The notes under the pieces are model-generated. The model did not search any database, was not told the DNA's origin, and was given only the letters and a program-made list of their open reading frames with translations. 64,000 nucleotides of DNA from Bacteroidales bacterium (lineage in GTDB: Bacteria; Bacteroidota; Bacteroidia; Bacteroidales; VadinHA17). Location of the stretch: assembly GCA_016715075.1 (NCBI GenBank), contig JADKBK010000001.1, positions 1 to 64,000 of the forward strand, given 5' to 3'. The position numbers and the translations under genes were made by a program. Shown piece by piece: positions 57,003 through 64,000 of the stretch (position 1 is its first letter; each line of letters opens with the position of its first letter).

Positions 57003-59442
57003 TGATCAGTAGGAGCCGGGAACGGAACTTCAACCTTAGAGCTCTTCCCGGCTTCAACATCAATTTTCTGCCATTTCATAAAAGCTGTATAACTTAAAGG
57101 TTTCCTGGCATCTGCAGATGTTTCAGCGAACAAGGAAACCTTTGCCGGAAAAGTCGTAGGGTTTTTGATCTCAAGTACAACGCCTGATTTGCTTCGCTCC
57201 AGAATTGATACCTCTACATGATCAAAAACAATCATCTCGTTCTTATCCAGCTCAAGGTATATTCCAGGTAGTTCAATTGCCATAAGCATTCCGTTCAGCT
57301 CATTCCATGCATTGGAAGTATATCTGTACAGCTGACCTACACCGGCTTTCCCTTCTGCATCTGATGGTTGAATACGTTCCATTGAGCAACCGTAATAATT
57401 GCTTTTCCGATTTGTTTCCCAGGCTCCTCCCGATCCTGTACTGACGGTTGGGCGGCCAGGAGTTTCGACCACTTCCGTATGTGCATGCTGAATATCTCTG
57501 ATCAGGTCTGCATATTTACGCTCTCCTGTGGCACGGTATAGCTTGAACAGATAATCTCCCGATGAGGTGCAAATCCCCGGAGCTGCATGTTTATTCTGAG
57601 TGCTTGCAAAATAGGAGCCGGCGGCATGAACCTTTAATTTCCCCAGATCACTTGTAGGAGGGAATTCATAATCATAAGATAGTGTCTACGTAGCTACCAG
57701 TGCAGCTTCAACCTTTGCCTTATCCAGCCAATGGGTGTCGCCGGTTGCCCAGTAGAGAGCCATAAGTGATTCCAGGAATCCTGCAGCAGACTCTGAATCT
57801 GCATCCTGACTGATATCTCCGCAATGTCCGGTTGTAAGTCCGAGCTTTACAACATCACGAGAATAGTAAAAGTTAGCAATATCAATTGCTGCTTTCAGAA
57901 AATCAGGCTCATTGAAATATTTTGAAGCCAGGGCCAGTCCGCCAGGAACTATTGCTGCTGCTGTTGAATTAAAAATAACAATTTCGCCATTTTCAGGATT
58001 TACATATTGACCCAATTCACCATTTTTCTCCCAGGTATTAACAAAAGCAAGTGCAAGTTTTTTTGCAGCCTTTTCCCAGGATTGTTTAATTAAATCTTTA
58101 TTCCTTGTTCTCTTAGCAGCATAAACTGTTTGCAAAACCATAGCAGAGCATCGGCGTTTTTGCGAACCATTGCCACTTTTACATCGGGATGGTCACTTAA
58201 TAATTCTTTGGGGATCTCTCTTTTTAACTCTGTTTGCACGCTGCCGTCGCAATAAAAGCCGTAGAAATAGCCGCTTTTGCCCTGCATCCTGTCAACAACG
58301 AAATCAATCGTACTTGTTGCACGGGCCTGATGCATACTGTTGCTATCATATAAAACCGGATACGTATTCATCATACCTCCAACCCAACCCAGCTGAAATA
58401 CTTTTTTATATCCAAAGAAATTCTCAAATACATCAAGTGAATACAATTTATAATCAGCGTCCTCATACCATCTATAGTTGTCAGTTTGCCACATGGTATA
58501 TTTAAGTATTGCACTCATTGGGGTAAGATTTCTGGGCTGATTTTCACCTGTCAGCTCTTTCCTGACATCCATAAATTTCTCCAGGAAGACAGGAATATCA
58601 TTTACAGGGAATGAATACAGATAAAAGCGTATGATTACTTCATCTCCTGTATTCCATGTTGCTGCCATATCGCCGCTTTTAAAGAATCCTCCGAATCCGG
58701 GAATTTTTTCCCTTACGCAAGGGGCAGTCAGGTAAAAGGAAGCTGCTGTCCTGTCATTATTCTCTTCTGCAATCATTCCCGAATTTCCGAATCTTGTTTT
58801 TTGTTCGGTAAGCAAAATAAATCCACGCTTTTTTGAAGGGGAGAAAAAGGTCATTGCAGGGGTCGATGCACTGTTTGTTGATAATTCAATTCTGGATTTG
58901 TCTCCCTCAGTTATTGACAGTCTGGGATCGTCAGAAAAAGAGAGGGGAGAATTCCTGTTATAGTACATATCAGCAGGGTATAATGGCATGTAACCACCAT
59001 AAATTGTTCTGAACCGGTTGCCATTATAAACTATGGCTGGTATCATAACATAGTTTTTTGTGCTCCAACCCGAGAAGTCAAATGCTACAGCTACCCCGGC
59101 GCTGGTAAGACTTCCTTTTTCAAGTCTGAACCGGGCTTCTGCTTTAATAGTTCCATCAGTAGCCGGTTTGCTTTCAGTAATTGTGCATTCCCAGGTGGAA
59201 TTTCCAACCTGAATAGTTCCTGAAGTTCCCATGCCCATTGGTATGGTATGCTTTTGTTTTATCTTACTGCTGTCATATTGCCAGACCTGAAATGAAAGTT
59301 TTCCTTCAAGTTCTTTTAACGCACTGTTAATGGCATTTACTGAAATCTGTTTAGGTTTTTGTGCTGAACAATTTATTACTGAGGAAAGAAAAAACAACAC
59401 TGCATAGAAAGTCTTTTTCATTTTATTAGTGATTTGTTTCAC
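56999..59442 (-). pseudogene. Large secreted protein with alpha-toroid C-terminal region, broken by a frameshift and an amber codon
   Basis: A single ~810-residue protein can be rebuilt from three pieces. Piece 1 (59442 to 58090) has a signal ending NCSAQ and a beta-rich region, then NYRWYEDADYKLYSLDVF. Piece 2 (58141 to 57686) continues after adding one T to the run at 58092-58094 (..GIKILIKQSWEKAAKK). Piece 3 continues in the same frame past a TAG at 57686-57688 (VAT*TLSYDYEFPPT), where Trp (TGG) fits well. Helical repeats suggest an (alpha/alpha)6 toroid, as in several glycosidases. GGAWETNRKSNYYGCSMERIQP is distinctive. I cannot name the family. Confidence 0.7.
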
Positions 59443-59854
59443 CGGTTGCTTTTTTTTTTTCAGGAAGTTTTTACCATACGGCTCACGAAGTGAACCTTAG
59501 CAAGTTTAAAATTACTGCTAATTTATAGCCAGAATTATCCATTTTCATCATTACTATAGTTTATCATCCGAGTCTAGGAGAGGATAAAAACCTGTCAACT
59601 TTAAAATTTTTTTATCCGTATGTGATATTTTGAATATCTCTGCGAATAATCTGGAAAAGTGATTCGCTAAATATATTAGTAAAATGATAATATCAGAGAT
59701 TTCAACATGAGTAATTCATTATTTTTACCTGCTAATGTCTTAGGATGTAGTATCCTGCATATTTGTATCTGGAAAATCACTGGGAGCCGCACAAAGCAAT
59801 ATACGGCACAAACGAGATGAGTTATGCTCTATTAAGAAATTGGTTTTCGGAATT
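59443..59854. other. Gene-free interval upstream of the sigma factor
   Basis: The 412 bp hold a T11 run at 59450-59460 just upstream of the minus-strand gene and otherwise AT-rich sequence. It must carry the promoters of two divergent units. I see no RNA gene or clear operator. Confidence 0.4.
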
Positions 59855-60362
59855 ATGAAGGACGAAAAAGAAATGAACCAGATGTTTCAAGAAATTCTTG
59901 AACAGCATAAAGGCATTCTGTTTAAAGTTACCAGGATGTATTGTCAGAATGAGGTCGACAGGCAAGACCTCTATCAGGAAATAAGTATCCAGATATGGAT
60001 GTCGTTGGATAAATTTAATAATAAGTATAAAATTTCAACCTGGCTATATCGTATCTCGCTGAATGTTGCAATTTCATTTTACAGGAAGAACATAAAGAGA
60101 GAGGTAACAAATATTCCCTTAAGTGAAGACATATCGCAGATTCAGGAATCGGACTATACTGAAAAAGAGCACAATTTAAATTTACTTGAGCAATTTATAA
60201 GCGAGCTCAACGAACTTGACAAAGCATTGATGCTGCTTTACCTGGAGGAAAAAAATCATGCAGAAATAGCTGATATCGGGTATTTCTGTAAGTAATGTTT
60301 CAACAAAAGCTGGACGCATTAAAGAAAGACTAAGAAATAGATTTTCACAACTTAATAGATAA
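59855..60362 (+). CDS. ECF RNA polymerase sigma factor, frameshifted in region 4
   Basis: Sigma-70 family ECF factor of about 168 residues after repair. Region 2 is DLYQEISIQIWMSLDKF and ISTWLYRISLNVAISFYRK. Region 4 begins LDKALMLLYLEEKNHAEIAD. The first frame then stops at 60295. The next frame reads ISVSNVSTKAGRIKERLRNRF and ends at 60362, the expected recognition helix. Restoring an AT dinucleotide in GATATC near 60275 joins them. ATG 59855 is chosen over the upstream TTG at 59840. The next gene starts 4 bp after the repaired stop, so it is probably the regulatory partner. Confidence 0.88.
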
Positions 60363-60366
60363 AACA

Positions 60367-61038
60367 ATGGATGAGAAAGAAATGAGGAATATCTGGCAGT
60401 CATATAATGAGAGACTGGAAAGCACCATGCAGGTCGCTTATGAAAATGTAGGGGAGATAGCTAAAATAAAGTTGAAAAGCTTCCTGCATTCGATGAAGCC
60501 GTTTAAGGTAATTACAATTATTATTGGGATCCTTTGGGTAGTATTTGTTGATACATTGATTATTAATCTATGGACTACTGCAAATCTATTTTTCCTCATT
60601 TCTGCCTGCATCCAGACTGTATTAACCAAAGTAGCAATAGGTGTGTATCTTTATCAGCTGTATCTAATTTATAATGTGGATTTAAGTGAACCCGTTATTA
60701 TCAGTCAGGAAAGGTTATCACGTTTGCAGTTTTCAACTCTGTTGGTCCCGCGCATTTTGTTTCTGCAACTTCCTGCCTGGACAACTTTTTCATGGCACAC
60801 AAGCATGCTTTATGATGGCAATATCTTCTTATTAACCATTCAGGGTGTCATTTCCATTTTATCGGTATATGCTTCTATATGGCTCTTTCTGAATATCAGA
60901 TATGAGAACAGGAATAAAAAATGGTTTCGCTGGCTTTTTAACGGTAAAGAATGGGATCCGATTATAGAGTCAACTGAATTGATCAGGCAGATAGAAGAAT
61001 ATAAGTCAGAAGAAATAAATAGTACTGGTGCTTATTAA
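60367..61038 (+). CDS. Membrane protein paired with the ECF sigma factor, possible anti-sigma factor
   Basis: Protein of 223 residues with about 50 hydrophilic N-terminal residues (MDEKEMRNIWQSYNERLE), four hydrophobic segments (residues ~48-70, 75-95, 122-142, 155-178) and a charged C-terminal tail. Cytoplasmic N-terminus plus membrane anchor next to an ECF gene fits a membrane anti-sigma factor, but no zinc-binding HxxxCxxC motif is seen. The family is unrecognised, and the role is inferred from position only. Confidence 0.6.
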   Translation: MDEKEMRNIWQSYNERLESTMQVAYENVGEIAKIKLKSFLHSMKPFKVITIIIGILWVVFVDTLIINLWTTANLFFLISACIQTVLTKVAIGVYLYQLYLIYNVDLSEPVIISQERLSRLQFSTLLVPRILFLQLPAWTTFSWHTSMLYDGNIFLLTIQGVISILSVYASIWLFLNIRYENRNKKWFRWLFNGKEWDPIIESTELIRQIEEYKSEEINSTGAY

Positions 61039-61055
61039 TGTAACATTTATCCAAA

Positions 61056-63532
61056 TTAATGATAAACAGCAAATTCATATAACGCATAGCCTTCTCCTTT
61101 GTCTTTGCCTGTAAAGAACAGACGAATCCAACGGGTTTCTGTTGCATTGAAGCGGAGGGTCTCAGTTCTTAATATTTCCTCTTTTACTGACTTCACCGTA
61201 TCCCAGATCTCTCCATCAGCTGAAACCTGAATAAGAAATGATTTTGCTGAAACACCCCAGTCCCATGATAATTCAACCCGTGAAATAGTCTGTTTTTCAC
61301 CCAGATCAACTGCCAGCCATTGGGGATTCCCATCACCGGATTTCCAGGAAGAACTCCGATCTCCGTCGACTGAGAATTCAGCTCTGGAAGAAGTATTGTC
61401 TTTTACCAGTATTGTCGAAGCTTTTACTGGTCTTCCCTGGGCAAGATTGCGCCGTATTTCATGTTGTTGGGGTGTTAATACGGCAAAGTTCCTTAAACTA
61501 TGAACAGTGCCCGTTGGGGTATATGAAAGTGTAACTTCTGCCTGATAATCAGCTGCCTGTCCAGGTATGTCAGAAGCAAACGCAATTTTGGCTGTTCCAT
61601 ATCCTGCAACTTTTGCAGGTACTGTTTTCTCAAAAATGGTCTTTTCTCCACTAGATAACCGAAACCTTACATTGCCCTTCCATGGTTTTTCAAGATCGTT
61701 GAAAATGATAACCGGAAATTCCCGGTTTTTACCCGCTGGTAATTCATCCTCCCAGACATCAAGCATTAAACCTACGGGAGCGAAAGCATCGCGGACATAT
61801 TTATAGAAATCAGGATCCCAGATGAGTTTCTCAACGTCAATCCATTCATCGCTGGTCTGACCATCAGGACGTGAATAACCAAGACCGCAGAAATGCAATA
61901 CAGCGGCCACTTGTCTGTGTGCCCTAAAGAATTCTGTTATAGCGGCCATGTTCCGGGCATAAAGCAAGCGTCTTTGGGTAACTGTAGCCGTGGGATCCAA
62001 AAGATAATCAAAAGGCTCTTTGGAGAGTGTCGTAGTAGAGCCGTCACGATTAAGCCATAATCCACCATATTCATTGATAATAACAGGATTATTACGAAGC
62101 AGCTTTTCTTCAACAAAAGGCTGGGCGATAAGAAGTCCTTCCTTTGAACCAGGGTCCTGACCAAGGTCAGGCATTCGGAAAGGCTGATTGGGCCCAAAAA
62201 TAAAATGATATGGATGGCACTCATCGGCATCTCCTTCATCTACGGGTTCGCCCCATCCGTTATTCCATGGTCGGTTGGAATAATCGAGTGCGCGAACCTG
62301 CCGGATAGCCTTGCCGGTTTCAGGTGAATAGGTTTCATTGGCGGCATCCCAGATTACTACACTCGGATGATTCCAGCGTTCCTTCATCCATTCCCTGAAT
62401 TCAACAGCCAGGACTTCGGCATTTATCCTGGTTGAAACACCCCACCAGATAGGGTACTCATCTTGTATCAGTAAACCTTCTTCATCGGCAATCTGGTACC
62501 AGAGCTCGGGAGCAAATCCTATACAGAGGCGAAAGGAGTTCCAGTGCATATCGCGGAATTTTTTGTACAGCAGCCTGACCCATTCTTCATTCCATGGCTT
62601 GTCGCCACGCAAAGGATCCTCGAAAAAGCGCAGAAGCGTTACATTGGTGCCACGCATAAAATATGGTTTTCCATTAAGAACGGCATGACCTGTAGCAGGG
62701 TCGAGCCGGAATGAACGCATGCCAAAGCGTGTGGAAAAATTGTCTGCAGGACTTTGTACTTCAACTTCATAAAGAAAAGGATCTTCCGGCGACCATAGAC
62801 GACAACCTCGAATCTTAACTGTTGTACTTCCGTGTTGTTCGGGTTCAGAAGATGCCGCAGAAATGAGACAATCAGCCTCACCAGCGATCTTTCGGGACAC
62901 TGCCTCCCTGACCGTGATATGCAGCCTGGTGTCAACCGGCACAGGTGTGCACTTTAACCATGTATGCAAAGTGACTGATCCTTTTTCAATATCCGGAACA
63001 GCTTGTATATTAATAATATATGGTAACCCTGACGACGTTCCACGTTGTCGCAGATCCGGGGATGAACCTGTTCTTTTCACCATCAGTACCTGATTCTACC
63101 AGCCCTGAGACTGCATTACGATCAGCACCAATCCTAATGATCAATTCATTTTCTCCGCTTCTCAAGGCATCTTTACTCAACGGGCATGGTGGGATCGCCG
63201 AGATTCCGTTCGAAACCCGGTCACTTGCATTCCATCCAAGTTGGACAACCGGAGGTTCGAGGGATTTCGGAGCCCCGGGATCTTTTGCGATCAGCAACTT
63301 TCGGACCGGGATCATTAAACTCTGGTTTCGCCATATCCACCAGGCCCGGAACTGGCACTTCCCTGCTGAAATCCACAGGTACCTTATCCATTCCTCCCTC
63401 AGCAACGTGCCAGATGCCATTTAGTGAAATCCTTTGACCTTGTGTGTGGTGGTATTATCAGCTCCTCCGTAAACATTGAAGACACTAATAATCGCTGTCA
63501 CACAAAATTAACCTGCGAAATCTGATTTTCAT
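61056..63532 (-). pseudogene. GH2 beta-glycosidase with C-terminal F5/8 type C domain, 5' part heavily frameshifted
   Basis: The downstream ~675 codons are intact: Ig-like domain (WSPEDPFLYEVEV), a TIM barrel with RGTNVTLLRFFED, SVVIWDAANET (Asn-Glu acid/base) and VIINEYGG (Glu nucleophile), and a C-terminal discoidin-like domain (SVDGDRSSSWKSGDG..WLAVDLG). The sugar-binding domain upstream of 63080 is in pieces over all three frames: ISLNGIWHVAEGG and EVPVPGLVDMAKPEF in one, DALRSGENELIIRIGADRNAV and FIPG in another, ICDNVE in a third, with at least five indels. A start with signal MKIRFRRL at 63532 fits. Either a decayed gene or poor sequence near the contig end. Confidence 0.78.
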
Positions 63533-63571
63533 AATTCGGTTTGTTATTTTATGATTATAATATGTAGCCAT

Positions 63572-64000
63572 TTATTCATCTGATTCAATTTTCAATACAA
63601 ACCCATGCATACCGGTATTTGCTGCTGGTGGGAGAAAAACAGTTATTTTGTTATCAGAAGCTTCCCATTTCAGGGATTCATTATTTCCTAAAACTTTAAT
63701 GCTTTTTATTTTCTGCCGGCATTCATAAAGGGATTTAACGGTGATCTTTTCACCTACATGATCTGCAAGAGAAATTACATAAACATTGTTTCCCTTCGCT
63801 GTAAACCAGAAATCCTGAGCAGTAAATGAAGAATTGAATCCATTTTCTTTTCTGGCGCTTGTGCTTTTCATCTCAGGTTTAGTGGGCCCCTCTTTTTTTG
63901 TGATCCATTTGCTTGTGCCATAGATAGCTTCACCGTTTACTTTCATCCATGCTCCGATTTCCTTTAATACCTTTACACTCCCGGGGGGAATTACACCATC
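63572..64000 (-). CDS. Alpha-L-fucosidase-like protein (GH29), C-terminal part only
   Basis: The frame runs off the window end, with 143 codons present. GAWMKVNGEAIYGTSKW is the hallmark of GH29 just after the catalytic domain (the enzyme's active site is outside the window). The rest is the C-terminal beta-sandwich (FTAQDFWFTAKGNNVYVI, IKVLGNNESLKWEASDNKITVFLP). The gene lies 39 bp upstream of the GH2 start on the same strand, so GH29 and GH2 likely form a transcription unit attacking fucosylated or galactosylated side chains. Confidence 0.85.
   Translation of the reverse strand, partial: DGVIPPGSVKVLKEIGAWMKVNGEAIYGTSKWITKKEGPTKPEMKSTSARKENGFNSSFTAQDFWFTAKGNNVYVISLADHVGEKITVKSLYECRQKIKSIKVLGNNESLKWEASDNKITVFLPPAANTGMHGFVLKIESDE

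Overview
The window looks like a chromosomal segment of a polysaccharide-degrading member of the Bacteroidota. The reasons are the many signal-peptide and lipoprotein glycoside hydrolases, a TonB-dependent receptor, SD-poor gene starts, TAnnTTTG-type promoter matches, and multi-PAS sensor kinases. The species cannot be named from the sequence alone. The window begins inside a kup potassium transporter and ends inside a GH29-like fucosidase.

Layout. 0-12.3 kb: kup, cstA, a minus-strand GH3/GH18 pair, NDH-2, DedA, a thioesterase, pirin and a clan-A glycosidase lipoprotein. 12.4-14.1 kb: a short duplicated repeat block and a tocopherol-cyclase-like gene. 14.2-18.6 kb: a co-directional cluster in which a DegT-type aminotransferase, an aldo/keto reductase and a nitrilase-family amidohydrolase all carry Tat-like leaders, followed by a leaderless second nitrilase. 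18.7-19.7 kb: a GIY-YIG gene and nested inverted repeats. 19.8-27.9 kb: an MttB-like methyltransferase, a GH18, a clan-A glycosidase, a CDF transporter and a TonB receptor. 28-33.4 kb: two large hybrid-sensing histidine kinases. 33.5-45.8 kb: divergent GH18/GH9 and GH9 operons. The plus-strand operon continues into two copies of a two-gene amidohydrolase cassette that flank a two-domain esterase. 45.8-47.0 kb: a REP-associated tyrosine transposase (RAYT) lying inside a strictly 48-bp-phased array of 22-nt palindromes. 47-59 kb: alpha-galactosidase-like enzymes, nhaA, a DoxX/TIM-barrel fusion, Gfo/Idh/MocA, ThuA and a secreted alpha-toroid protein. 59.8-64 kb: an ECF sigma factor with a membrane partner, GH2 and GH29.

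The glycosidases, esterase, TonB receptor and exported oxidoreductases suggest extracellular or periplasmic breakdown of complex glycans (beta-glucan or chitin-like GH3/GH9/GH18 substrates and galactosyl/fucosyl side chains). No SusC/SusD pair is visible, so this is not a classical PUL.

The strongest unusual signal is the RAYT/REP locus: 12 clear palindromes in two arrays, GTAG at the foot of most of them, a 144-bp higher-order repeat, and a REP-like sequence inside the transposase gene itself. A second theme is the Tat-tagged gene followed immediately by a leaderless relative, seen three times. A third is an unusually high load of frameshifts (about ten genes), mostly single-base changes that can be repaired by eye. 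These could be sequencing or assembly errors as easily as biology.
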